Of a stretch of 64,000 nucleotides of DNA, positions 26,619-35,593 are shown piece by piece. This stretch comes from JAWRCU01 sp033542235. GTDB lineage: Bacteria > Pseudomonadota > Alphaproteobacteria > Rhizobiales > Rhizobiaceae. The notes below the pieces were generated by a model, which did no database searches, was not told where the DNA came from, and saw nothing but the letters and a program-made list of their open reading frames with translations. Where the stretch lies: the NCBI RefSeq assembly GCF_033542235.1, contig NZ_JAWRCU010000014.1, forward strand, positions 104,054 through 168,053, given 5' to 3'. Each line of letters starts with the position of its first letter. Within the stretch, counting starts at the first letter, position 1. The translations under genes and the position numbers were made by a program.

Positions 26619-27100
26619 CCGACCAGGATCGGCCCAACAACCAGCGCCGCCCTGACCGGGCAGCGCTGGCCATCGCGGCATGCCTCGGTATCGCGGCAAT
26701 CGTGATTGCCTGGCAGACGGCGATCATGCCCGGCGCGGGCGGCTACTCTCGGGTCGGGCCGACGGCATTTCCTTATGCAATCGCCGGCGTGCTCACGGTG
26801 CTCGCCATTTGGACTGCAGCCGAAGCGATCCGCGGCGATTTTCCCGAGCGGGAGCAGCAGAAGATCGGTCCGCTGGTCTGGATCGTCGGCGGGCTCGCCG
26901 CGCAGATGCTGCTTCTGAAGGTCGCCGGCTTCGCGATCGCGACGGGGCTGCTGTTTGCCGCTACGGCGCGCGGCTTCGGCCGCGGCCCGTTGTGGATGAC
27001 GGTGCCGCTCGGCATCGTGATCGCCTTCGTGATCTGGATCATCTTCGCCAAAGGGCTGCAGCTTTCGCTGCCGGCCGGCCCGCTCGAGCGGCTGATATGA
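26615..27100 (+). CDS. tctB: Tripartite tricarboxylate transporter, small membrane subunit (TctB)
   Basis: 161 residues with four hydrophobic segments (ALAIAACLGIAAIVIAWQ; AIAGVLTVLAIWTA; PLVWIVGGLAAQMLLL; TVPLGIVIAFVIWIIFAKGLQL). The end LFAKGLxLxLPxG is typical of TctB (DUF1468). The start overlaps the tctC stop. A 150-bp repeat block separates it from tctA, which is unusual for this operon. Confidence 0.9.
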   Translation: MTDQDRPNNQRRPDRAALAIAACLGIAAIVIAWQTAIMPGAGGYSRVGPTAFPYAIAGVLTVLAIWTAAEAIRGDFPEREQQKIGPLVWIVGGLAAQMLLLKVAGFAIATGLLFAATARGFGRGPLWMTVPLGIVIAFVIWIIFAKGLQLSLPAGPLERLI

Positions 27101-27117
27101 TGGGGCCTTCGGCCAAG

Positions 27118-27259
27118 GGAATAGGGCAATATGGCAATAGGGCAATAGGGCAATAGGGGGAGGCAAGCAGATGGCGATCGCGAAACGACTTGTGGCCGCG
27201 GACAAAGCGGACATGCGCTCGTCCCTACTGCCCTATTGCCATATTGCCCTATTGCCCTG
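27118..27259. repeat. Paired inverted arrays of an 8-bp GGCAATAR unit (copy 2)
   Basis: GGGCAATAT, GGCAATAG, GGCAATAG, GGCAATAG run from about 27118 to 27160, and the complementary CCCTATTGCC/ATATTGCC array runs from about 27222 to 27259. The same unit and geometry are seen upstream of lepA. Here the block lies inside the tct operon between tctB and tctA, and its right array ends only ~12 bases before the tctA start. Confidence 0.85.
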
Positions 27260-27270
27260 CTGAGGCCCAC

Positions 27271-28788
27271 ATGGAAACCTTCGACCTGCTCGCACATGGG
27301 CTCGTCACCGCCCTGCAGCCCTGGAATCTGCTTTACGCGCTGATCGGGGTGACCCTAGGTACCGCGGTCGGCGTGCTGCCGGGCATAGGGCCGGCGCTCA
27401 CGGTCGCGCTCCTTCTGCCAGTCACCTATAAGCTCGATCCGGCCGGCTCGCTGATCATGTTCGCCGGCATCTATTACGGCGGCATGTATGGCGGATCGAC
27501 CACCTCGATCCTGCTCAACACGCCCGGCGAAAGCGCGTCGATCGTCACCGCGCTGGAGGGCAACAAGATGGCCCGAGCCGGGCGCGGCGGGCCGGCATTG
27601 GCGACTGCGGCGATCGGCTCCTTCGTCGCCGGCCTCATCGCGACCATGGGCCTTGCCCTCATCGCACCCTGGATCGTCAGCCTGGCTCTGTCCTTCGGCC
27701 CTGCCGAATATTTCGCGCTGATGGTGCTGGCCTTCATGACGGTCTCCGCCGCTTTCGGCGAATCGACGTTGCGCGGCCTCACCGCGCTCTTCATCGGCCT
27801 GGCGCTCGGCCTGATCGGGATCGACCTGCAGACGGGCCAGGCGCGGCTTGCCTTCGGCATCCCTGACCTTCTCGACGGCGTCGAGGTGACGACGCTGGCG
27901 GTCGCCATGTTCGCGATCGGCGAGACGCTCAGCATCGCTTCGGCCAAGAGCAGCGGCGACGAACGGATCGAGCCCGTCCGCGGCTCCGTCTGGATGAACC
28001 GGGAGGATTGGGTGCGCTCCTGGAAGCCCTGGCTGCGCGGCACGGCGATTGGCTTCCCGATCGGCGCGATGCCGGCCGGCGGGGCCGAGATCGGCACCTT
28101 CATCTCCTATTCGGTGGAAAAGCAGCTCGCTTCAAAGCCGGAAGAGTTCGGCAAGGGCGCGATCGAGGGCGTCGCCGGCCCGGAAGCCGCGAACAATGCG
28201 TCCGCCGCCGGAACGCTAGTGCCTCTGCTGACGCTCGGCCTGCCGACCACGGCGACGGCGGCGATCATGCTCGCCGGCTTTCAGCAGTTCGGCCTGCAGC
28301 CCGGCCCGCTGCTCTTCGCCAACAACTCGGAGCTGGTCTGGGGCCTGATTGCCAGCCTTCTCGTGGCAAACCTGATGTTGCTGGTGCTGAACCTGCCGAT
28401 GATCGGCCTTTGGGTGAAGCTTCTAACGATCCCCCGGCCGTGGCTCTACGCCGGCATCCTGACATTCGCGACGCTTGGCACGATCGGCGCCAATCCTTCG
28501 ACCTTCGAGCTCGGCATGCTCCTGGCATTCGGCCTGCTCGGTTATGTCTTGCGCCTTTTCGGCTACCCGATCGCGCCGGTCGTGGTCGGCCTGATCCTCG
28601 GCCCGCTCGCCGAACAGCAACTCCGCCGTGCGCTGGCGATCAGCCAGGGCGACCCGACGGTTCTTGTCCACTCCCCGATCGCTGTGATCCTTCTCATCCT
28701 TGCGGCCACCGCCGTGATCCTGCCGATCGTCTTGAGAGCGCGCGGGCGAGGCAAGCTCCTGTCGCAACTCGCGGCCGAGGAAGATTGA
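27271..28788 (+). CDS. tctA: Tripartite tricarboxylate transporter, large membrane subunit (TctA)
   Basis: 505 residues from ATG 27271 (METFDLLAHGLVTALQPWNLLYALIGV), the standard TctA start. About 12 hydrophobic segments. Conserved glycine-rich stretches GVLPGIGPALTVALLLP, GIYYGGMYGGSTTSILLNTPGE and the inverted-topology repeat EGVAGPEAANNASAAGTLVPLLTLG are intact. It is the transport channel of the Na+- or H+-driven uptake system. No TctD/TctE two-component genes are nearby. A weak TCGACTC/GAGTCGA hairpin (28808-28830) follows the gene, without a T-run. Confidence 0.95.
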   Translation: METFDLLAHGLVTALQPWNLLYALIGVTLGTAVGVLPGIGPALTVALLLPVTYKLDPAGSLIMFAGIYYGGMYGGSTTSILLNTPGESASIVTALEGNKMARAGRGGPALATAAIGSFVAGLIATMGLALIAPWIVSLALSFGPAEYFALMVLAFMTVSAAFGESTLRGLTALFIGLALGLIGIDLQTGQARLAFGIPDLLDGVEVTTLAVAMFAIGETLSIASAKSSGDERIEPVRGSVWMNREDWVRSWKPWLRGTAIGFPIGAMPAGGAEIGTFISYSVEKQLASKPEEFGKGAIEGVAGPEAANNASAAGTLVPLLTLGLPTTATAAIMLAGFQQFGLQPGPLLFANNSELVWGLIASLLVANLMLLVLNLPMIGLWVKLLTIPRPWLYAGILTFATLGTIGANPSTFELGMLLAFGLLGYVLRLFGYPIAPVVVGLILGPLAEQQLRRALAISQGDPTVLVHSPIAVILLILAATAVILPIVLRARGRGKLLSQLAAEED

Positions 28789-28866
28789 GGAGATCGCCTG
28801 CGAGGATTCGACTCTTTTCGCCCGAGTCGACCCTTGAGCGGCTTACGCCATTAGCCGGCGGCGGGC

Positions 28867-29028
28867 TCAGACCCGGCGGATGTTACGGAAGCTGGCTGGA
28901 TCCATGCCGAGAATGACCAGGGCGCGTGCCGGTGGCTGCCTGCGGCCTTCGATCGCGCGCGAGACGGCGAGGGCGCTGCCGAAGACTTCGAAGAAGCTGC
29001 CGATCGTGGAAATAGCACGGTTGGCCAT
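28867..29028 (-). CDS. Small uncharacterised protein, 53 residues
   Basis: ATG at 29028 follows AAAGGAAG at good distance. The peptide begins ANRAISTIGSFFEVFGSALAVS, contains the basic stretch EGRRQPP and ends ALVILGMDPASFRNIRRV. The general plan, an amphipathic start, basic middle and LG-D-xxFxxI end, recalls the small DUF1127-like proteins common in rhizobia, but I cannot place it in that family with certainty. A repetitive TGCTGCAT/TTGCACAA-rich sequence lies upstream. Confidence 0.65.
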   Translation of the reverse strand: MANRAISTIGSFFEVFGSALAVSRAIEGRRQPPARALVILGMDPASFRNIRRV

Positions 29029-29272
29029 GATTGGCTTCCTTTCGTAATGGAACAACGCTGTTTGCTGCATTGCACAACATGATTGCTGCATCGCACAAAA
29101 GATGGAGAGCTGGAAGATTTGTACGCTGCATGAGAGCCATGCGCCGAATGCATGGACGGGGCACCGGTAGGGGCCGTGCCGTTAGCGGTTAACCTCCGGG
29201 CGCCAGCGACAAGCGAGCGGCCTAATCCCGGAGAAGCCGGCCCGAACCAGGCCGACAGGCAACCAACATCGC

Positions 29273-30613
29273 CTACCCTTTTTCCAGAATCCCCCGGCTG
29301 AGCACAGCACCGAGAATACCCGCGAGGGCAAGCATCGCCAGCACGGCGCCGAAGCCTCCGAGCGCGGTGGCGATCGCGCCGCCGGCGACCCCGCAGCTGC
29401 CGCCGAGAAAGGTGCAGGCATTGACGATGCCCGAGCCTTGTCCTGCCTGTGCTGGTGAAAGAGCCGAGAGCGCCAAGCGCGGCGCCAATGCATAGGGTAC
29501 AGCCAAGCCCGTGCCCATCATGAAGAACCCGATTGCGAGGAGAAACATCCCGCCACCGGCGATCGCCGCGCCGAGGATGGCGCTGCCGATTGCGACGAGC
29601 GCCATGCCGACCGTCATCGCATTGCCCAGCCCGAGCCTTGCCGCCGTTGCGGAAGCCGACAGGGCGAATCCCAACAGTGCCGCGCTGAGTGGCAAGAGCG
29701 CGGCACCTGCCTCCAGCGGGGTGAGGCCGAGCCCTTCCCGGCTTTGCGCGTATAGATTGAAATAGAGAAGCAGGCCCATGATGCTGAACATCGCAAGCGA
29801 GCCGACGGCGATGCCCATCACGAAGGACCGTCGCGCAAAGAAGTTGAGATCGACCAGCGGCGCCTCGCTGCGCCGCTCCACGCTCATAAGCAGGAGGAAC
29901 GCGGAAACCGCGAGCACCAAGGTGCCGACAACCGGCAGCGGAGCTGTCAGCGCATTCGGCACAAGATGAAGAGCGAAGACCAGCGACACCATCAACATCG
30001 CGAGCAGGGCAAAGCCCCTCCAGTCCGTGCGTCGGCTTTGCACGGCAGGCCCGGCCATCGTGCCCGCGGAGGCGAGGCCGGCAATGGCGATCAGGATGAG
30101 CACGGCTATGCACCAGAAGATCGCGCGCCAGCCCGTCACGTGAGTAAGCACGCCGCCGAGCAGCGGCCCAATGCTGAAGCCGAGCATCAGGAACCCGGTC
30201 CAGGCGCCGATCGCCGACGTCCTGCGCTCAGGCAACGCGCCGGTGCCGATCGCGGCAAGGGTGCTGGGCACTGCCAATGCAGCGCCGAGGCCCTGCAAGG
30301 CCCTTCCCGCGAGCAGCATGGTTCCGCTGACGGAGAGCGCGATGATGCAGGAAGCAATGCCGAACATCGTCAGTCCTGCAATCGATGCCGCACGAGCGCC
30401 GAACCGGTCCGCCGCCCGGCCTCCGAGCACGACGCAAGCTGCGGAAACGACCAGATAGACATTGACCGCCCATTGCACCCCGGCCGCACTGAGGAGGAGC
30501 TCGGTCTTCATGGTCGGCAAGGCGGCCATGATCCCCGTGCTGTTGGCGCCGACCGAGAGCATCGCCACGCACGACGGCCACAGAATCCGCGCGAAACCTG
30601 TCTGCTCTTTCAT
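29273..30613 (-). CDS. MFS transporter, DHA2-like drug/metabolite exporter
   Basis: 446 residues from ATG 30613; upstream in-frame starts add a hydrophilic tail with no membrane character. About 13-14 hydrophobic segments. Motif A appears as GGRAADRFGARAAS after helix 2, and motif C-like sequence as FLMLGFSIGPLLGGVL in helix 5, indicating an H+ antiporter. The substrate is unknown. No adjacent TetR/MarR regulator is present. Confidence 0.85.
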   Translation of the reverse strand: MKEQTGFARILWPSCVAMLSVGANSTGIMAALPTMKTELLLSAAGVQWAVNVYLVVSAACVVLGGRAADRFGARAASIAGLTMFGIASCIIALSVSGTMLLAGRALQGLGAALAVPSTLAAIGTGALPERRTSAIGAWTGFLMLGFSIGPLLGGVLTHVTGWRAIFWCIAVLILIAIAGLASAGTMAGPAVQSRRTDWRGFALLAMLMVSLVFALHLVPNALTAPLPVVGTLVLAVSAFLLLMSVERRSEAPLVDLNFFARRSFVMGIAVGSLAMFSIMGLLLYFNLYAQSREGLGLTPLEAGAALLPLSAALLGFALSASATAARLGLGNAMTVGMALVAIGSAILGAAIAGGGMFLLAIGFFMMGTGLAVPYALAPRLALSALSPAQAGQGSGIVNACTFLGGSCGVAGGAIATALGGFGAVLAMLALAGILGAVLSRGILEKG

Positions 30614-30807
30614 CGTTGCTTGCGTCCCGCAAAGGGGATGGGGAACGGCTGAGGGTCGCCGAGTGTCCTCCTGAGGCAACCTGCTGATGGAACGAGCCCG
30701 TCCAGGCATGATAGCTGGCTATAGCTGCCGGGTCACCTGCACAGCGTGACCGCGGGCCTGTCTGTAGAGGAAAATTCCAGGTGGCGCGGCGGGGGCCTCG
30801 CGACTGC

Positions 30808-30925
30808 ACTGCAAGGTTGGCTGAAGCAGAGCACCTTCGGCTTGGCTTGGCGCGCGTCGCACCTCCACCCTGTATCCCTCTCCACAAGGGGGAGGGGTCG
30901 TCAGCGTCGCGCCTTCAACATCCGA
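30808..30925. repeat. Palindromic intergenic repeat, family B copy 2 (one half)
   Basis: CAAGGTTGGCTGAAGCAGAG, CTTGGCGCGCGTCGCACCTCC and CTCCACAAGGGGGAGGGG match the right half of the copies at 9.1 and 51.6 kb. The left arm is absent. It lies in the 328-base gap upstream of the MFS gene, which is otherwise featureless to me. Confidence 0.75.
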
Positions 30926-30941
30926 TTGCCCCGCCATTTAT

Positions 30942-31166
30942 TCACGCTGAGCCGAGCCTTCGCGAAGCACCCCGGCGCAGGATTGCGAGCGCGTTCTTGA
31001 GTTCTGACGGCGTGCGCACGCCGTTTTCGAAGAGCGTGTAGACCCTCTTGCTGGCGACGTCCCACTCTTCGCTTGCATCCAAAATGCCGTGTTCGTGGCA
31101 ATAATCATCGAGCACGGCGGTCAGCATTCGCAGCTGCTCGGAATCGGCAATTCCAGTAGGCGGCAT
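30942..31166 (-). CDS. Small uncharacterised protein, 74 residues
   Basis: ATG 31166 is chosen because GGGAG lies seven bases upstream. The protein is soluble and helical: DSEQLRMLTAVLDDYCHEHGI, then ASKRVYTLFENGVRTPSELKNALAILRRG. The pattern LDDYC-x2-HGI...LFENG...ELxxAL is familiar from short proteins scattered in rhizobial genomes, but no role is known to me. It is followed downstream by the MFS gene on the same strand. Confidence 0.65.
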   Translation of the reverse strand: MPPTGIADSEQLRMLTAVLDDYCHEHGILDASEEWDVASKRVYTLFENGVRTPSELKNALAILRRGASRRLGSA

Positions 31167-31247
31167 CGCGGAACTCCCTGGCAGGCACTGCAGTGGCCAA
31201 GGCAAGTCCACGCCTGTTACCGGCGCCGCGCAATAAAAAATGACACA

Positions 31248-31499
31248 TCAGCCCTTGGTTCGGCCGATCCATTCGGCGCGGAAGGACAATATCGCGCGGA
31301 AGATATCGAAACCGGCCTCGTCGCGCACAGTGACGGTGAACTCCGCACGGTCGCCGTTGGGCAGCTTTTCGCGGGCGATATCCGGCAACGCGTCTATGGC
31401 AAGATCGCGCACCTGTTCGAGATCGTTATCCAGGTCGAGACCGATCCTGTCGACAGTGGTGGTCTCGCCATCGAAGACGTCGAAATAAAATCTTGGCAT
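31248..31499 (-). CDS. DUF6894-like small protein, 83 residues
   Basis: ATG 31499 begins MPRFYFDVFDGETTTVDRIGLDL, the usual opening of these small alpha/beta proteins (PRYFFDxxDG...D..G.E..D). The middle DLEQVRDLAIDALPDIARE and the end FTVTVRDEAGFDIFRAILSFRAEW are also typical. Function unknown; such genes are numerous and often stress-linked in Rhizobiales. It lies 54 bases after the Crp/Fnr gene on the same strand and may be its target or operon partner. Confidence 0.75.
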   Translation of the reverse strand: MPRFYFDVFDGETTTVDRIGLDLDNDLEQVRDLAIDALPDIAREKLPNGDRAEFTVTVRDEAGFDIFRAILSFRAEWIGRTKG

Positions 31500-31553
31500 G
31501 TACGACGCCTTTGCGGTCGCCGCTCCGCTACAGGATCCAGATTTCATCCTGCA

Positions 31554-32273
31554 CTAGCGCGGCTCCTTCACGAGGTTGAGGTAGGAGGGATCGAAGTCGG
31601 CAAACCGCTTGAGGCGTGCGAGGTCCGGAATCGTGACTACTCGGCTGCTCCACGCCACCAGGCCCTTGGCGCGAAGCTCCTGGATTGTCCTGTTCACGTG
31701 AACGAGCGAGAGCCCGACCATGTCCGAGATGTCGGTCTGCGTCGGCGGGAACTCGAATGAACCATCCTTGACCAGGCCGAGCAGATCAAGACGCTCATGC
31801 AGTTCGCAGAGCAGGTGCCCGATATGCTGGGCAGGGGTCCGGCGGCCGATGCTGGATATCCAGGCGCGCTGGATCGCAGCGTCGATCAGCGTCGCCAACC
31901 AGAACAACCTGCCGAGATGCGGCGAGGCTGCTATCGCCTCGCGGAGGCTCGAATGCGGTATGTATGCGGCAGTGCATTGACGGATCGCGACGATGCTGTG
32001 GTCCATGGTCTTCAACAGGAAGCAGTGCAGGTCCACGAAGTCGCCGGGAACATGTACGGCGGAAATCTGGCGTGCGCCGTCGGACAGAAACTGGGCCCGG
32101 GCGGTGAAACCCGTAAGCACCAGGCAGCTTTCGCTGGGCCGCGACCCCTCTGCGACAAGCTCCTGCCCATCGTCGAACGATTGCACGCGAAACCGAAAGC
32201 CCTCGATAATGGCCTTCTCGATATCGGACAGCTCGTCGCGCCGCTCCAGCCCCGCGATCAGCCTTTCGAACAT
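31554..32273 (-). CDS. Crp/Fnr family transcriptional regulator
   Basis: 239 residues. A cyclic-nucleotide-binding-type domain comes first (FDDGQELVAEGSRPSESCLVLTGFTARAQ...HVPGDFVDLHCFLL), then a winged HTH (PPTQTDISDMVGLSLVHVNRTIQELRAKGLVAW). There is no N-terminal cysteine cluster, so it is not an oxygen-sensing FNR; it resembles the many orphan Crp-like regulators of Mesorhizobium and Bradyrhizobium. The effector is unknown. The ATG at 32273 gives a normal family length. Confidence 0.88.
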   Translation of the reverse strand: MFERLIAGLERRDELSDIEKAIIEGFRFRVQSFDDGQELVAEGSRPSESCLVLTGFTARAQFLSDGARQISAVHVPGDFVDLHCFLLKTMDHSIVAIRQCTAAYIPHSSLREAIAASPHLGRLFWLATLIDAAIQRAWISSIGRRTPAQHIGHLLCELHERLDLLGLVKDGSFEFPPTQTDISDMVGLSLVHVNRTIQELRAKGLVAWSSRVVTIPDLARLKRFADFDPSYLNLVKEPR

Positions 32274-32607
32274 CGGCTTCCCTTTTCGTTCTGCTGCCGG
32301 TCAGCAGCGCAGGGTAGCTGTAGCATCTGCTAATATTGACTGAACTGGCGAGGGTAGGAATCGTTCCGGAAAGGAGCGGACCTGGCGTGCGTGGAAATCG
32401 CGGTACGCCAAAATGCCAGGCGCCCTTCCTCTCCTCTTTTTGAGGGGGAGAGGTGCCTGGCCAAGGGAGGCGGAGCGGGGGGGCCGCCGTGCCATATCAA
32501 ATTGCCCTGCCGCTCACGCGGCGAGGTTAGGAGTGACGGGCCGCTTTCAGCCTAAGGGGAGATGGCTCCAGGCGGCGTTCAACCGCCCCCGGTGCCGCGA
32601 CCCGCCT
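32274..32607. other. Gene-free stretch with a family D hairpin
   Basis: CCTCTCCTCTTTTTGAGGGGGAGAGG (32428-32453, read across the hairpin as CCTCTCC and GGAGAGG arms) is a D-like repeat. The leftmost ~70 bases should hold the promoter of the Crp/Fnr gene (CTAATATTGACT on the plus strand), but I cannot fix it. I see nothing coding. Confidence 0.45.
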
Positions 32608-33684
32608 TCAAAACGGCTTCGCCACGACGTAGCCGTACCAGTGTTCCCGGAATCCGGCCGGTGACATCTTGGTATTCGGTGCCGGGATATCCCATTGGCC
32701 CCAGCCCCAGGTATAGACCGTCAGCCTCACCTCCTGGCCCGTAACAGCAATGGGCGAGCGAAGGATCACGAAGTGGTTTCCTTTCCAGGACGAATCGGCC
32801 TGCTGCTTCGGCTTCAGCAGCTTTGAATTGATGCGAAGCATGATTCGATAACCGTCGTTGTAGAGCTTGTTGATGAGGTCGATGTCGGATGCACCGCGGC
32901 TCGAGAACATGTTGTCCTCGGCACGCACATCGGTGTAACCCGCCTTCGAAAACCACCTCGCTACCTCGCTATTGGTAGCACCGTCCGAGAACCAGTTTCG
33001 GTCTACGCCGTCATAATCGAGGAGGAAGTTCTCGGAATCTCGGAGGCTGCCGGCCGTCAGCCATTCCCCGTGGCTCATCGGCGGCTGTGGTGCATAGTTG
33101 CGGCAATCTGAGCCGGGCTCTACTTCGATGCGACCGATCTTGGCTTTGCCGTTTTCAAACAGATCGATCCCGTATCGCGCATATGCGGCGGGCGAGTCGA
33201 ATGCGAGGCTATAAAGGAACGACACCGGCCCGCATAACCCGGCATTCTGTTGATTGATGATATTCGGATTGGCGACCCTCAGCAGCAGGTCGATGCCGAC
33301 GCGATTGCGATCCAATTTTGGAAAACGCTGCGGCCCGTTTCGTTCAAGGAAATCACACAGAATTTCCGCCGCATATTTCTGCCGCGTGGTGGAGAAATAT
33401 ATGGGTCCATATCCGAGGGCCTGATTGACCTCGAAGGCCAAATTCAAGAGCAGATATCTCGAGCGTTCCGGTATGGTCTCGGACGTCCTTGCGATCTTCT
33501 GCAGATCGTTGACTTCAACACCCGAAAGATTGCCGTCGTCGAGCACCTTGCGAAGTACGTCTATGACCTCGCCATGGGTCAGCTGCTTATCGGCCAATGC
33601 AACTCGAAAAGCATCTCGAACTTTTGGGCTGTAAATATCACTCCAATCAATCGCCACAGCGGCTCTCCCAATGAAAGGCGGCAT
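32608..33684 (-). CDS. Uncharacterised protein with a putative papain-like Cys/His domain
   Basis: 358 residues from ATG 33684; upstream codons belong to the neighbouring Dld region and look non-coding in this frame. Residues ~14-110 are helical and acidic (WSDIYSPKVRDAFRVALADK, LTHGEVIDVLRKVLDDG). From ~145, NQQNAGLCGPVSFLYSLAF puts Cys151 after a glutamine in a Q-x5-C context, and KGNHFVILRSPI supplies His304, followed by TVYTWGWG. This resembles the active-site order of C39/papain-fold peptidases and of some secreted effectors. There is no signal peptide and no immunity-like partner gene visible. Function is inferred only from motifs. Confidence 0.6.
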   Translation of the reverse strand: MPPFIGRAAVAIDWSDIYSPKVRDAFRVALADKQLTHGEVIDVLRKVLDDGNLSGVEVNDLQKIARTSETIPERSRYLLLNLAFEVNQALGYGPIYFSTTRQKYAAEILCDFLERNGPQRFPKLDRNRVGIDLLLRVANPNIINQQNAGLCGPVSFLYSLAFDSPAAYARYGIDLFENGKAKIGRIEVEPGSDCRNYAPQPPMSHGEWLTAGSLRDSENFLLDYDGVDRNWFSDGATNSEVARWFSKAGYTDVRAEDNMFSSRGASDIDLINKLYNDGYRIMLRINSKLLKPKQQADSSWKGNHFVILRSPIAVTGQEVRLTVYTWGWGQWDIPAPNTKMSPAGFREHWYGYVVAKPF

Positions 33685-33778
33685 TTGCCTGGGCAAATTC
33701 GTACAGCCGTCGTGATTCAGTGGGTTGTCGCCGAAGGCTCCGATCGTTTCAGCCCGGCTCTCGATCGCTACTGGCCGA

Positions 33779-35482
33779 CTAGGCCCAGTTCCTGAGCTTC
33801 GAGGTCTGACCGATCCCCGGATTGAGCACGTTTGTGGGATCGAGCGAGCGATAGAAATCCACGAGCACCGGCTTGCCCTGGTAAAGGTGGCCGACATTGT
33901 GCTCGGACGGGAACTCGATGCCGCGTCCTTTCAGATGCGAGATGATCCGGTGCTCGATGGCGAGCCAGTCGGCCCCCTTCTTGACCGCATAGTCATAGTG
34001 GAAGACCTGGCAGAAGAAATGACCGCAGGGAATCTTGCGATCGATGCTTGCCTCGACATCCGGCGGCAACGTCTCGCGCCAGTCGAGCGTGTTGCGCGGG
34101 AGGGCAAGGTCGAGCGCGACGATGTTCTCGACGGTCTCGGCGTGCACCGCGCGATAGCGGACTGAGGCTCCGCCCACCGCATAGCGGTTGCGAAAGGCGG
34201 CCGCAGCTTCTTCCTCGTCGCATTCGAAGAAGTCGCCCGTGGCGGACGGAAAGAGCGAGGCCAGGTAGGCACGCGCCTCCTCTATGCCGTCGCCGTCCAT
34301 CCGCAGCAGCAGGTGATGTTCGTAGGCGTCGCGGAAGGCGTTCATGCGTGGCGGGAGGTGGTTGGGCAGCAGGCTGACGACGGCTTGCAGAATGCGGTCA
34401 GAAGAATTGCTGCCCAATCCCAGTCGGGTCGCGACCGCGTCAAATCGACTCTTCGCGGCAAAGGCTGCCGAGATGTGCTCGGTGCCGATATGCTTGAGGA
34501 AAAGATAGAGGTCCTTGCCGTAAGTCTCGGCCAATCGGTAGGCGTCGCGATGCAGGTATTCGCCGGCCACAGGCAGGCTGTCGAAGCTGCCCAGTATGTG
34601 ACGCCGGATGTTGGTCAGTTCCATGTGGTCGTTGGAGCCCACGTAGAACACCCGCATTGGGCCGTAGCTCGGGAAGGTGTCGAGCCGCACTGCAAAGACG
34701 CAAAGTTTGCCGGCAGAGCCCGAAGTCTCATAAAGCAGCCGCGGATCGTTGTTGTAGCGGGCCGGCAGCGAAGCATCGATGTCACGGATCAGCGTCTGAT
34801 ATTCGGGATCGGAGGCCAGCTTGCCCGTATCGTGCGTGATATCGGCTTCCTCGTAGTCCCTCCTGTCGAGTCGCGAGAGGATCCCTTCCGGGCTATCGCC
34901 GAGCTCGATGCCCAGATGATTGACGAGCGACACGCTGCCGTTCTCGTCCACACGGGCGAACAGGGCGAGCTGTGTGAAAGCCGGGCCACGCCGCAGCAGC
35001 GCACCGCCGGAATTGTTGCAGACGCCGCCGACGACGGAGGCACCGATCGTCGTGGAACCGATCACCGAATGTGGCTCGCGTCCCAGCGGCCGGATCTGGC
35101 GCTCGAGCTGGTGCAATGTCGCGCCCGCGAGGCAGAGCACCTGGCGACCGCCGTCGATCAGGTCGATGCGATCGATGCGCAGCGTGTTGATGAGCACCAC
35201 CTCGCGGTCATAGTCGTTGCCGAACGGCGTCGATCCGCCGTTGAGACCGGTGTTGGCGGCCTGCAGGATGACGATCCGGCCAGCCTCGATGCAGGACTTG
35301 AATACCCGCCATTGCTCAAGCAGCGTGCCGGGCCGCACCACAGCCAGTACATCGCCGTCGCCATACCGGTAACCCTTGCGGAACCGCCGCGTAAGGCGCT
35401 CGCCAGTCAGGACATGGCGGCGGCCGACGAGGCCGCGCAGCTGCGCCAGCAGCGCTTCGCGGGAGACGGTGGCAGAAGTCAT
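33779..35482 (-). CDS. dld: Quinone-dependent D-lactate dehydrogenase (Dld-type FAD enzyme)
   Basis: 567 residues, close to the 571 of E. coli Dld. ATG 35482 follows AGGAG at five bases. The FAD-binding part shows VVRPGTLLEQWRVFKSCIEAG, NTGLNGGSTPFG and SVIGSTTIGASVVGGVCNNSGG. The membrane-binding C-terminal domain ends PTNVLNPGIGQTSKLRNW. It oxidises D-lactate to pyruvate and passes electrons to quinone at the inner membrane. It is the last gene of the leftward sugar operon. The expected product of the diketo branch from L-rhamnose is L-lactate, so its place here is puzzling. Confidence 0.92.
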   Translation of the reverse strand: MTSATVSREALLAQLRGLVGRRHVLTGERLTRRFRKGYRYGDGDVLAVVRPGTLLEQWRVFKSCIEAGRIVILQAANTGLNGGSTPFGNDYDREVVLINTLRIDRIDLIDGGRQVLCLAGATLHQLERQIRPLGREPHSVIGSTTIGASVVGGVCNNSGGALLRRGPAFTQLALFARVDENGSVSLVNHLGIELGDSPEGILSRLDRRDYEEADITHDTGKLASDPEYQTLIRDIDASLPARYNNDPRLLYETSGSAGKLCVFAVRLDTFPSYGPMRVFYVGSNDHMELTNIRRHILGSFDSLPVAGEYLHRDAYRLAETYGKDLYLFLKHIGTEHISAAFAAKSRFDAVATRLGLGSNSSDRILQAVVSLLPNHLPPRMNAFRDAYEHHLLLRMDGDGIEEARAYLASLFPSATGDFFECDEEEAAAAFRNRYAVGGASVRYRAVHAETVENIVALDLALPRNTLDWRETLPPDVEASIDRKIPCGHFFCQVFHYDYAVKKGADWLAIEHRIISHLKGRGIEFPSEHNVGHLYQGKPVLVDFYRSLDPTNVLNPGIGQTSKLRNWA

Positions 35483-35593
35483 CTGGCTCCTCTCGGCAGG
35501 GGTGGCCGTTCGCGGCGGTCATCGGCCTGTGCTTGGAGATCATGGTCCGGTCTCGTCTGCACGGTATGCCGGCAGGGCTCCGGCGGCGACGGC

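Noticed and set aside
32413..32664. 83-codon plus-strand frame between the Crp/Fnr and protease-like genes
   Set aside because: Covers a D-family hairpin and the 3' end of the neighbouring gene on the other strand; no ribosome site.
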